In this document: positions 54,772 to 62,270 of the stretch, piece after piece
Numbering within the stretch: the stretch's first letter is position 1
Layout: every line of letters begins with the position of its first letter
Assembly (NCBI GenBank): GCA_030867875.1
Contig: JAOWCC010000064.1
Span: 38,338,802 to 38,402,801 of the forward strand
Reading direction: 5' to 3'
DNA length: 64,000 nucleotides
From: Actinernus sp. WN-2022
Taxonomy: Eukaryota > Cnidaria > Anthozoa > Actiniaria > Actinernidae
Program-made: the position numbers and the translations under genes
Notes under the pieces: generated by a model
Seen by the model: only the letters and a program-made list of their open reading frames with translations
What the model was told of the DNA's origin: nothing
Databases searched by the model: none

Positions 54772-55215
54772 CTAAGCGGCTTCCAGAGCTTTCTTGGCTC
54801 CGTAAGCCACGCCTCCACTGATAGCTCCGGCGGCGGCCGCTTTGGCAGCAAAAACGGCGGCGGCAATGAGAGCGGCGGTCGTGAAAATGAAGCCCCCTCG
54901 CTGGCCCACGGCCTTTTTAAGCTTGGCTTTCTGCACCGCTGTCGAGGAGGAGAGCAGAATCCTTTTCCTCACGGCCGGCGGCAGGGCTTTGTTGGCTATT
55001 TTTCGAAGTTTCACCTTGATGGGAGCAAAGACTTTCTTGGCGCGGACCCCTATCGGAAAAGTTCCACGCAAGGCGTTGTGCACCACTTCGCTGACGGCGT
55101 TGATTTGAGTGTGACTCGCGGCCCGGATGAGTTTCTTTTTCTGACCGAGATCCGCTTTGGCAAATTGTCGGATGAACAGCGCGTGACGTTGAAGCAAGGG
55201 GGAGGCCATCACCAC
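54772..55215 (-). CDS. 147-aa conserved small virion protein with Ala/Gly-rich hydrophobic tail
   Basis: Residues 5-75 show the 'LI.AAS..QI.A.SEV..N.L.G' pattern found across adintoviruses and Polintons. Residues 105-140 are hydrophobic and small-residue rich ('GGFIFTTAALIAAAVFAAKA'), like membrane-lytic or pX-type adenoviral peptides. 'RGGF' resembles an adenain-type cleavage context. It sits directly after the ATPase gene (24-nt gap). Confidence 0.7.
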   Translation of the reverse strand: MVMASPLLQRHALFIRQFAKADLGQKKKLIRAASHTQINAVSEVVHNALRGTFPIGVRAKKVFAPIKVKLRKIANKALPPAVRKRILLSSSTAVQKAKLKKAVGQRGGFIFTTAALIAAAVFAAKAAAAGAISGGVAYGAKKALEAA

Positions 55216-55239
55216 AACTGAACGGTTTCCCTGGGGGGC

Positions 55240-56208
55240 TTAACCTATAAAGTTAATCCAACCCCCTTTGTTCGGGACCTTTTTCGACACGGAAAAGGGG
55301 GGATGGAAGGTTGTTTTGTTGGGTCTCTTCCACACCGCCCCACGAAGCTCTCGACCCCCTGATTTACTCGCTCTTTGTACCGAGGGGACCTTCTTCTTCT
55401 TTTTCTTAGTACCACCTCGTTGCTCTCTTAGTTGCAGTTGCTTTCCTACGAGGTGCTTTTGTAGTTTGGTGTAGAGCTTGTTGTAGGACAAACCAGGCAT
55501 CACAACCTTGGCTGTTTGTGATAGGAGTTTCAACAGGTCCAACGCATTGCCCACCCCCTTTTGATCCTCCTCCAGCACGTAGGCGCGATGCTGTTGTCCC
55601 TCCTCAGAGAAAATGTTGGTGCGCAGCCGGATTTGGGGTGGGGTCCGGGGGTACAGGTCGAAGAGGAGGTAGCCAAAGGGGCGTTGGGTCGCGTCCTGGT
55701 AGGCTCGCATCACTGCCGGCACTTGCCCCGGAAAGGCCTGCTCGGCCAATTTTCGGACTTGTAATGAATCCCGAGCGTTTTTAAAAGCCACCAGGTAGTG
55801 CGCGTTGATGGAAATGGTGCGCGCATACTTGCCTGGCGGGAAAATGTTCTGGGTCAGGTACAGCACCGTAATGTTGCGGTGGTGCGAGCCTTTGGTGAAC
55901 AGGTCCACCACCCGCTCGTCCTTGGAGCCTTCTTTCATCAAATCGTCCAGGATCAAGAGGCCTGGCTTGCCGCGAAAGGGGGCGTACGGGTCGTCGGGAA
56001 GCCCCTCCACAAATTTCACACCCAATTGTTTCTGCAGGGTGGTGAATCGGGGTTGCCAGGCGCTGCCATAGCAGTACACGATCGTGAAGGGCTGCTGGGT
56101 GAAAAGGGATTTCGCGTGGCGCAGAAGTCTTTCGGTGAACACCGTTTTTCCCGATGGACTCTGACCCGTGATCAAGATATTGCAGGGCGCTTGGAAACGG
56201 ACATCCAT
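55240..56208 (-). CDS. FtsK/HerA-type genome-packaging ATPase
   Basis: 322 aa, ATG at 56208. Walker A GQSPSGKT at residues 15-22 and Walker B LLILDDL at 84-90, followed by a 'LYLTQNIF' sensor-like motif, mark the A32/FtsK-HerA packaging ATPase of Polintons and adintoviruses. It would drive DNA into preformed capsids. The C-terminal 80 residues are Lys-rich with 'RGGTKKKKKK'. It is intact. It begins a new transcription unit after a poly(A) signal that ends the capsid unit. Confidence 0.9.
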   Translation of the reverse strand: MDVRFQAPCNILITGQSPSGKTVFTERLLRHAKSLFTQQPFTIVYCYGSAWQPRFTTLQKQLGVKFVEGLPDDPYAPFRGKPGLLILDDLMKEGSKDERVVDLFTKGSHHRNITVLYLTQNIFPPGKYARTISINAHYLVAFKNARDSLQVRKLAEQAFPGQVPAVMRAYQDATQRPFGYLLFDLYPRTPPQIRLRTNIFSEEGQQHRAYVLEEDQKGVGNALDLLKLLSQTAKVVMPGLSYNKLYTKLQKHLVGKQLQLREQRGGTKKKKKKVPSVQRASKSGGRELRGAVWKRPNKTTFHPPFSVSKKVPNKGGWINFIG

Positions 56209-56254
56209 CGCGCCTCACACCCTTCCCAAGAATAACAAGACATGGAGGTGGGGA

Positions 56255-56266
56255 ACTTGTTTTATT
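56255..56266 (-). terminator. Poly(A) signals ending the capsid unit
   Basis: Two overlapping AATAAA motifs on the minus strand ('aaaataaaaaataaaac') coincide with the protease stop codon region and precede the ATPase ATG by about 50 nt. Confidence 0.65.
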
Positions 56267-56801
56267 TTTTATTTTCTCTCAAACTGATAACACATTGTTC
56301 GTGAAGGGAACTGCCTTGCCGCTGCCACTGCGCCACACTCCGGCGCTGGTACTGGCGCTGCCAGGCTTGGAGGGCACGGTCCCTGGTTGTCTTGGTCTTC
56401 CACTGCTGGAGGTTCTGCAGGACCTCCGCCAGGGTCCGGCCGTGGGCTCGGCGCAGGAGGTAATACAGGCAATAACTGCCGCATACGCTGGACTTGTTCC
56501 CTTGCAACATCACACTGTTTTCCCTATGCTGGGCGTTCCCCTGCCGCACGTACTCTTGCAACCCGTAATAAGAGGCGGGAAAGCCATAACTGTCGAAGAA
56601 TTCATTCACGCCTTGGCGCGGAAAATAAAAGGCCAACCAATGGGTGCCTGGTCCGTCGGCGTTGTCGGTATTGAGAATGAACGAGGCGGGGCGGGTCACG
56701 CGGCGGGGCCGTAGGTCCATGGGAAACACGCCCCGAAACGAGGCGCGGAGCCACCAATCGTGGCGGGCCAAGACCGTCAATTGCGAAGTGTAGGTGGTCA
56801 T
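56262..56801 (-). CDS. Adenain-like cysteine protease
   Basis: 179 aa. The catalytic residues are visible: His54 in 'GTHWLAFYF', Asp70 in 'EFFDSYG', Gln100 and nucleophile Cys107 in 'SVCGSYCLYYL'. This is the order and spacing of adenovirus proteinase (C5/Ulp1-like). It would mature capsid and core proteins. It starts 6 nt after the MCP stop and its stop overlaps the poly(A) signals. Confidence 0.9.
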   Translation of the reverse strand: MTTYTSQLTVLARHDWWLRASFRGVFPMDLRPRRVTRPASFILNTDNADGPGTHWLAFYFPRQGVNEFFDSYGFPASYYGLQEYVRQGNAQHRENSVMLQGNKSSVCGSYCLYYLLRRAHGRTLAEVLQNLQQWKTKTTRDRALQAWQRQYQRRSVAQWQRQGSSLHEQCVISLRENKK

Positions 56802-56807
56802 CTCTGC

Positions 56808-58136
56808 TTACAACTTTTTCACTTCTCGGCTGCTGCTGATTTCGTACGCGGCGTCAAACTCGCAGTTCACGTACACCGATAAGGTCTGGGCGACCCATGC
56901 TGCAAACTGAAGGCGGATGCCCACCGTCCCGTACTGTTGTATGTTCATGTGCGCTGCGTTGCCACTGCCGTCTGGGGTGAAGTCAAAACACAAGATGGCG
57001 TAGCCCTTGTCCCAATCGGTTCGGGTAATGTCAATCCCATGGTTGGCGTTCATGGCGCCTTGGGCCAGGAACAGGGTATTGTAACCGTCCAGGGTTTTTC
57101 CCGTCGCAAATTCGACGCGGGAGAAGGGGGTGGGGGTGCCGTCGACCGTGACCGTCGCGCGGGTCATCCCAAACCTTTGGAAATGGAAAGGGTTCTTTTT
57201 CAGCGCTCCCAAACTGCTCCCACTCTCCACCAAGGCAATGCGCATGCGTCGGGGGATGCGCCCGCCTAGGAAATCCGTTTTCTCAAAGGTGGTGTCGCCC
57301 TGGGAAATGGTGAACATCCATTCTTCCTCGCTGTTGTAAGGGTAGAGGACGGGCTGGGACACGAGTTTCACTTCGATGCTCTTCATGAAGTCCTTGTTGC
57401 AGACACTGACACGGCGGAAGAAAGTGACCCGCTTCAGCACGATTTTAGCGGCGGCCGCTTCCGCCGCACCACTGTCCCCCATGAGGGCGAAGGCGTTGCT
57501 GGCGGGGGTGAGGCGGAATTCTAGGGGCACTCCGTTGAGGAGCAGTTTGTTGGAGAAGGCCGCGTCAATGTAAAACATCCCGGTCAGTTCCACCACTTTG
57601 CTTTCCGCCGTGTAGCCCGCCCGCGTAGTCAACCCTGTGTTGTCCCCGGTGATGTCGAAAACTTCCATGGAACCGGCCATGTCTTTGTAGTACAGTCCCG
57701 AGGTCAGGTAGGATTTCTTGGCGGCTGGGGTAAAGTTGAGGAGGGTGCTGAGGTAGGCTTTGTAGGGGTAGGTTTTGGTGCTCATGGTCATCCATTCCCC
57801 GTTCAAGGCCATGTCTACTTGAGACCAGAGGGAATGAAACCAATTGTTGACGGGCCCCAAGTTCAAACCGGCGGTCAAATTCCCTCCGTCGGCTTTCACG
57901 AGGTTGGCCGTCACCTTGAAGTAACTTCTAGGCAGCACGGTGTAATAGGGACTGGCCGGGAGGTAAAATTCCACGGGCGACCCGGGCAAGAGGGCCGATT
58001 TGGGAGCGTGCTCCGACCAATAGCCTCGTTCTTCGACCGCTTGGGCCAATTCCTTGCCGAAAAAATCCAAATGGGTGTTGTAGCCGCCCATCATGTTGGG
58101 CAGGGGCGGTTTGCCCATGCCTGCGACCGTAGCCAT
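56808..58136 (-). CDS. Major capsid protein, double jelly-roll (hexon-like)
   Basis: 442 aa from the ATG at 58136 (the frame extends one codon upstream only by a TTG). The Polinton MCP landmarks are present: 'NNWFHSLWSQVDMALNG', 'YPYKAYLSTLLNF', 'LLLNGVPLEFRLTP' and the final strand 'TLSVYVNCEFDAAYEI'. It would form trimeric capsomers of an icosahedral virion. Its ATG shares one base with the stop of the upstream 206-aa ORF (TGATG). No disruption was seen. Confidence 0.9.
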   Translation of the reverse strand: MATVAGMGKPPLPNMMGGYNTHLDFFGKELAQAVEERGYWSEHAPKSALLPGSPVEFYLPASPYYTVLPRSYFKVTANLVKADGGNLTAGLNLGPVNNWFHSLWSQVDMALNGEWMTMSTKTYPYKAYLSTLLNFTPAAKKSYLTSGLYYKDMAGSMEVFDITGDNTGLTTRAGYTAESKVVELTGMFYIDAAFSNKLLLNGVPLEFRLTPASNAFALMGDSGAAEAAAAKIVLKRVTFFRRVSVCNKDFMKSIEVKLVSQPVLYPYNSEEEWMFTISQGDTTFEKTDFLGGRIPRRMRIALVESGSSLGALKKNPFHFQRFGMTRATVTVDGTPTPFSRVEFATGKTLDGYNTLFLAQGAMNANHGIDITRTDWDKGYAILCFDFTPDGSGNAAHMNIQQYGTVGIRLQFAAWVAQTLSVYVNCEFDAAYEISSSREVKKL

Positions 58137-58756
58137 CAATAATCGTCGTCAAAGATATCTCTCTCCACACGTGCACGCTTGACGGGCGTTGAAGGAATGA
58201 GTGGGAAAGTCTGTTTTTGCTTTCTTTTATTCTTGTTGGCCACGGGCCGTGCCGGGTTCTTCGTATTTTTGGCCGGCTTCTTCGTCTTTTTCCTTTTAGG
58301 CGCTACCCCCGCTAACTTTTCCAGACCTTGGATCAACTTTTTACTGGTTTTCTTGCCGAGCACGCGGGCCGTCCCTTTGCTCGTGTCCTTCACGATTTGT
58401 TTCACCACCCTCTTGCCAAATTTCTTTTTCAGGCGTGCGAGTATCTTTTGTCCTCCTTTTTTAGCCACCGCCCCCGCGACGGTCCCGGCCAGCGCTTTGC
58501 CTGCCATGACGGCCAAGGGGGCTAGCGCTAAGGGCAAGAGTCCACCCTTTTGATTTGTGACCGGTTCGTAACGGCCGAGTTCATTCCAGCGGATAGGGAT
58601 GAGTCCACCGCCGCCTTGCTGGCCGCGGCCTCCCTGGAAGACAGGAATGGAGGAGGGCATGCGTTGAGTGGTGGGGGGTGCAGGTTTTGCACGGAACACA
58701 GGTATCGAAGACCCTCCGCCAGCCACAGCCATAGAGCCCGCAGACGATCCATTCAT
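58136..58756 (-). CDS. Gly-rich, basic, membrane-active-like virion protein
   Basis: 206 aa. It has a low-complexity Gly/Ser/Pro start with repeated 'SSIPVF' blocks. A hydrophobic helix follows ('GLLPLALAPLAVMAGKALAG'), after a 'QKGG' that could be cut by the adenain-like protease. The C-terminal half is very basic. By position (between penton and MCP) and composition it resembles adenovirus pVI- or pX-like entry and core proteins. It overlaps the penton gene by ATGA and the MCP by TGATG. Confidence 0.75.
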   Translation of the reverse strand: MNGSSAGSMAVAGGGSSIPVFRAKPAPPTTQRMPSSIPVFQGGRGQQGGGGLIPIRWNELGRYEPVTNQKGGLLPLALAPLAVMAGKALAGTVAGAVAKKGGQKILARLKKKFGKRVVKQIVKDTSKGTARVLGKKTSKKLIQGLEKLAGVAPKRKKTKKPAKNTKNPARPVANKNKRKQKQTFPLIPSTPVKRARVERDIFDDDY

Positions 58757-60078
58757 GCTTTCCTTTTCAGAGCGCGCTTCACAAATTCCAACGTCGCCAC
58801 CACGGTAGCTGTTGAGGTGAATGAGAGGCGTTGGCCGGACTCGTCGGTTATAAGGATTTCCAGCGTGTCAAACACCGTTTTGGCGAGCGGGAAGTAGCGC
58901 ATGACCGGAAAGTCTCGTTCCACCACCTTGTTGTACGAGACCTGGGCCGACACGACACGCAGCAAGGGTGCTTTCACATCCCCCACGATATGCGGCTCGA
59001 TCAGATCGCAGTACACGTACAAACTGCGTACGGGTTGGTGTTTAAAATCGCGGTTGAGCAGGTAGGGGGTGGGCGTCCAGAATTTCAGACCGGAATAATA
59101 GGTGGACCAACACTCGGGCTGGTACCCCACCAGGGGTGTGTTGTCGTCCGCCGGAAAGTATTCGGGCTTTCCTTTCCCAAACCCAAACAGCTTGGCCAGC
59201 CAGGGGCTCATGGCAATTTGGGTCTCCTCCTTGTTGAGTTTAAGGGTCAACATGGCGGTTCCTCTAGTCTGGTACCAAAACCATAACACACCAGGGGATT
59301 TCATCGGAATGGTAGCTTGGACTGCCATGACGTTCGCGTAGTTCCCGGTCGGTACCACAAAGGAGTTTGCGATCTTGCGATGGCCGGTAAACAAGTTAGC
59401 GCCTTTGCCCGTACTCGCGTTAGTGATGTAGTACACAGTCCGTTCTTTCTCCAAAATCGACGCGGGGATCAGGATGGGTTTGACCAGCATCGCCTCCCCT
59501 ATATTCGTCTTCACGAAACTGGACAACAACGTTGTGCGAGGGCCCGGTTTTTTCAACAGGTGCGCAGGATGTGCGGTGGCCTTTTTGGGATCGTCCTCCA
59601 AGCCGATCATGTAGGCCAGTTTAGCGGGGAGGACTAACATGTAGCCGCCCGTCGCGTTTTGAGCCAATTCCAGGATGGTTTTACCCATGGCATTATTGGA
59701 AGATTCCACTCGGACGCTAAATGTTTTCATGATCGAATAGTAGCCCCCTTGCAACATCGCCAGGCGCATGGCTGTGACCAGTTCTGTAACCGTTTCGAAA
59801 GACTGTGGAGTAAAGGTGATGTTCGGGAGGAGGTCGTAGGAGATTTCTACTTCTGGATCAAGTGTTTCGTGGATCATCGAGAATTGGCGGTCTTGAACTT
59901 GGGGGAACAATTCATCCCAGGCGCGTGGAAATTGCAGGTGGCAGAGGGCCATCTCCCACTGCCGGTCCAAGACCAACATCTCCGGGAGCCGGATACGAAA
60001 ATGTGAGCCCGTGTTATTGGGAAAGGTAGCCCGGCTGGCCACGCTAGGCAGCGTCATCCAGATGCGGTCGGTGTTCAT
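58753..60078 (-). CDS. Penton-like minor capsid protein
   Basis: 441 aa. The N-terminal 'FRIRLPEMLVLDRQWEMALC' and C-terminal 'LYVYCDLIEPHIVGDVKAPL', 'KTVFDTLEILITDESGQRLS' and 'VVATLEFVKRALK' are standard for Polinton/adintovirus penton proteins, which fill capsid vertices. It is intact. The start overlaps the stop of the short paralogue by ATGA. Confidence 0.9.
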   Translation of the reverse strand: MNTDRIWMTLPSVASRATFPNNTGSHFRIRLPEMLVLDRQWEMALCHLQFPRAWDELFPQVQDRQFSMIHETLDPEVEISYDLLPNITFTPQSFETVTELVTAMRLAMLQGGYYSIMKTFSVRVESSNNAMGKTILELAQNATGGYMLVLPAKLAYMIGLEDDPKKATAHPAHLLKKPGPRTTLLSSFVKTNIGEAMLVKPILIPASILEKERTVYYITNASTGKGANLFTGHRKIANSFVVPTGNYANVMAVQATIPMKSPGVLWFWYQTRGTAMLTLKLNKEETQIAMSPWLAKLFGFGKGKPEYFPADDNTPLVGYQPECWSTYYSGLKFWTPTPYLLNRDFKHQPVRSLYVYCDLIEPHIVGDVKAPLLRVVSAQVSYNKVVERDFPVMRYFPLAKTVFDTLEILITDESGQRLSFTSTATVVATLEFVKRALKRKA

Positions 60079-60545
60079 GCTTTCCGGAAATGGAGGGTCA
60101 CTTCCACCTTGGAGGTTTGCGGAAATGAAACAAGTTTCCCTTGCTCGTCGGTTATAAGGATTTCGAAATCCTCAAACACCGTCTTGGACAACCGTCTGTA
60201 GTACAGGGGGGCAAAGTTGCGTTCGTGGACCTCACCGTCCCCGGGCCCTGAAAAAAGGACTCTCAACAAGGGGGCTTTCGTATCCCCCACAATACTGGGT
60301 TCCACCAAATCACAGTACATGTATAAGGTCGTCTTCTTCTGGGGACTGGGGAAGACCAGAGTCGTGACCGCCATTTCCCAGTCTCGAGACAACGTGTACA
60401 TTTTATGGAGATGGATACGGAACCGGGACGGGGCATTGACGTAGGTGGAGACGTAAGACTTCACCCCGTGGGTTAAGGTAATGTAAAATTCCTCCTCCTC
60501 CATCCTCTCTTTCTCCACAATGACTCCGACCGTCGGAACAACCAA
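60075..60545 (-). CDS. Short penton paralogue (internal part missing)
   Basis: 156 aa. The first ~65 residues match the penton N-terminus ('FRIHLHKMYTLSRDWEMAVT'), and the rest matches only the penton C-terminus ('LYMYCDLVEPSIVGDTKAPL', 'KTVFEDFEILITDEQGKLVS', 'VEVTLHFRKA'). The ~280-residue middle is absent. Both genes end with the same GGAAAGCATGAA junction, so they arose by tandem duplication including the coupled stop/start. It might be a spike-base, cap or vertex variant. The frame is intact, arguing for function. Confidence 0.8.
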   Translation of the reverse strand: MVVPTVGVIVEKERMEEEEFYITLTHGVKSYVSTYVNAPSRFRIHLHKMYTLSRDWEMAVTTLVFPSPQKKTTLYMYCDLVEPSIVGDTKAPLLRVLFSGPGDGEVHERNFAPLYYRRLSKTVFEDFEILITDEQGKLVSFPQTSKVEVTLHFRKA

Positions 60546-60548
60546 CTC

Positions 60549-60555
60549 TTTTATT
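60549..60555 (-). terminator. Poly(A) signal after the integrase
   Basis: The minus strand reads 'gaaataaaagag' just after the integrase stop (60565) and just before the short penton start (60545). Confidence 0.6.
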
Positions 60556-60564
60556 TCTTTTTTT

Positions 60565-61692
60565 TCACCCGTACGTTTGGGTCTGGAGCTGAGTGACCGG
60601 GACCCAGCTGTTAAATTTAGAGGGGTACCCTTCCCATTTCACCAAGACTTCTTCCTGGTTCTTCTTCTTACCGCGCCGGCGTTGCAACACCTTTTCGATG
60701 ATAAAGAGACTTTCTTTTTCCACGGCCGCCGGCGTCATCTCGCTTTCGTAAAACGTTCCCCGCAACGCCTCCCCGCTCAAGTCCTCCAACCGGTAGACGG
60801 GAGGGGTGCGGTAGTCCAACCGTTTTATCACCGTGAACACTTCCTCCGACCAGTTGGCCAGATAGCTTTTTTCAAAATGACCTTTGGTCTTGCTAATCCG
60901 TACCGTGTCGCCGGAACGGTACAGCGGTTTCTTCGGTTTCCTCTTTAGTGGCGTCGGCTGCTTTTCCCGGTACAAGACGGCCCGCACCTCGTGGTCGTTG
61001 AAGGGCGTGACGGTGATGGGGGCGCGTCGAATACTGCTGTGAACGGCTCGGTTGTACCCGAGCACCAATTGGGGGAGGACTTTCAAATACTCTTTCTTCC
61101 CGGTGGCCGTGAAATATTTGTACATGCGTCCCTTGAGCGTCCGGTTGAACCGCTCGGCAATCTGGGCTTTGGTCTCGTTGTACGTGACGAAAAAGGCTAC
61201 GTCATTCTTTTTTAAAAAGGCCTGGAACTTGCGGTTGGTAAATTCTGTCCCGGCATCGGTCTACAACCGCAACGGTTTCCGTTCGCGGAACACTTGGGTA
61301 AAGGCGCGCACCAATTCCTCTCCCGTCTTGTTCTTCAGGGGGACCGCCCACGCGTACTTGGACAACACATCGATGATGGTCAAAATGTGTTTGTAGCCCT
61401 TGTTGAAGGCACTCGTGGCTTGCATGTCCACCAGATCCGCCTGCCACTGTTCGTCGAGGGCCAGCACGCGCACGCGCCCTCGCAGAATTTTTTTTCGAAA
61501 AGGCCGGTGCAACGTAAAGGTCAATTGTTTTTTCAGCCAGGCTAAAGTGGTGGTGCGGGTCACCCCCACTTCGCTAGCCGCTTTCACCAGACGGGCAGCA
61601 CCCCCAAAGGCAGCAGGGCTGCTGGGGTCGTAATACAACGCCTCGAGCAGCGCGGAAGGATTCTTTTTCTTCTTCTCCTTCTTGCGCCCCAT
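60565..61692 (-). pseudogene. DDE integrase with chromodomain, interrupted by TAG
   Basis: The N-terminus has the Polinton integrase pattern ('YYDPSSPAAFGGAARLVKAA'). The catalytic core shows 'WQADLVDM' (first Asp), 'TDAGTEFTN' (second Asp) and 'QIAERFNRTLKGRM' (Glu). A chromodomain closes the protein ('VLVKWEGYPSKFNSWVPVTQ', about 60570-60710). An in-frame TAG at 61263-61261 lies directly before 'TDAGTEF', splitting the core. Everything on both sides is one frame with no other lesion. The enzyme would insert the element, and the chromodomain would guide it to modified histones. As it stands the copy cannot make full-length integrase. The ATG used is 61692; the TTG at 61701 is less likely. 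Confidence 0.9.
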
Positions 61693-61850
61693 AATCCTCA
61701 AAATGAGAGCCCTGAATAATCACTTTTCCTCCGCAACACGCCAAGAGACAACGGACACGTTTCAAAATGCCGTGGCACTTGAGGGACGGACCTCCTCCTC
61801 CGCCGCAGGGCATTCTGTACTCTCCCCGAGTCTAGCGCGCGGTACCTCCC

Positions 61851-61860
61851 TTATACTTTT
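61851..61860 (-). promoter_or_regulatory. TATA box of the integrase unit
   Basis: On the minus strand 'aaaagtataagggagg' places TATAA at 61855-61851, about 160 nt upstream of the integrase ATG. Just beyond it lies the poly(A) signal of the upstream gene. Confidence 0.55.
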
Positions 61861-61902
61861 TTCCCCCTAGAAAAGACAGATACCGTCATTTTTCCCTGGA
61901 TA

Positions 61903-61910
61903 TTTTTATT
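61903..61910 (-). terminator. Poly(A) signal of the 62-64 kb gene
   Basis: The minus strand reads 'acaataaaaatat' about 20 nt after the stop at 61930. Confidence 0.6.
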
Positions 61911-61929
61911 GTTTTTTTTACAGAAAAAA

Positions 61930-62270
61930 CTAGAAGCCGAAGGCAAGAGAAGAAACGGGGACATCGTCTTCGATGGCTTCTTGAGTCGTGGCGTGCTTGC
62001 TCTCGAACGAAACCGTCCTCCCGCTGTCTTCATACAGTTTGTAGGTGTAGGTCGGGGGGTTGGTGAACACGACCGCCGCTTGCTGGATCACGCAGATCCC
62101 TTGGTCTACATCCAAGTAGACCTTCCTCAAGGCCTTCATCAATAGCTCTCGCGCAAAGTTAGGGCCCCGCTTCTTGTCTTGTCCCTCCGCCTCGAAGAGG
62201 CCCCACGCAAAACTGTGGGCCACCGTGTTGAGGTAAGGGAAGAGCCCGTCCGTCATGGGGGTCGACTCGC
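61930..62270 (-). CDS. C-terminal part of the large unknown protein (after frame break)
   Basis: The open frame 62334-61930 has no ATG at its start (it opens on a TTG) but has coding character throughout, for example 'TDGLFPYLNTVAHSFAWGLF' and 'VYLDVDQGICVIQQAAVVFT', and ends 'SSLAFGF'. It overlaps the end of the 607-codon frame and is reached from it by a +1 shift. I read it as the tail of the same protein. A separate protein starting at an internal Met near 62255 is possible. Confidence 0.55.

Noticed and set aside
55798..56235. Plus-strand ORFs over the ATPase gene
   Set aside because: They are shadows of the Walker A/B-containing ATPase in high-GC sequence.
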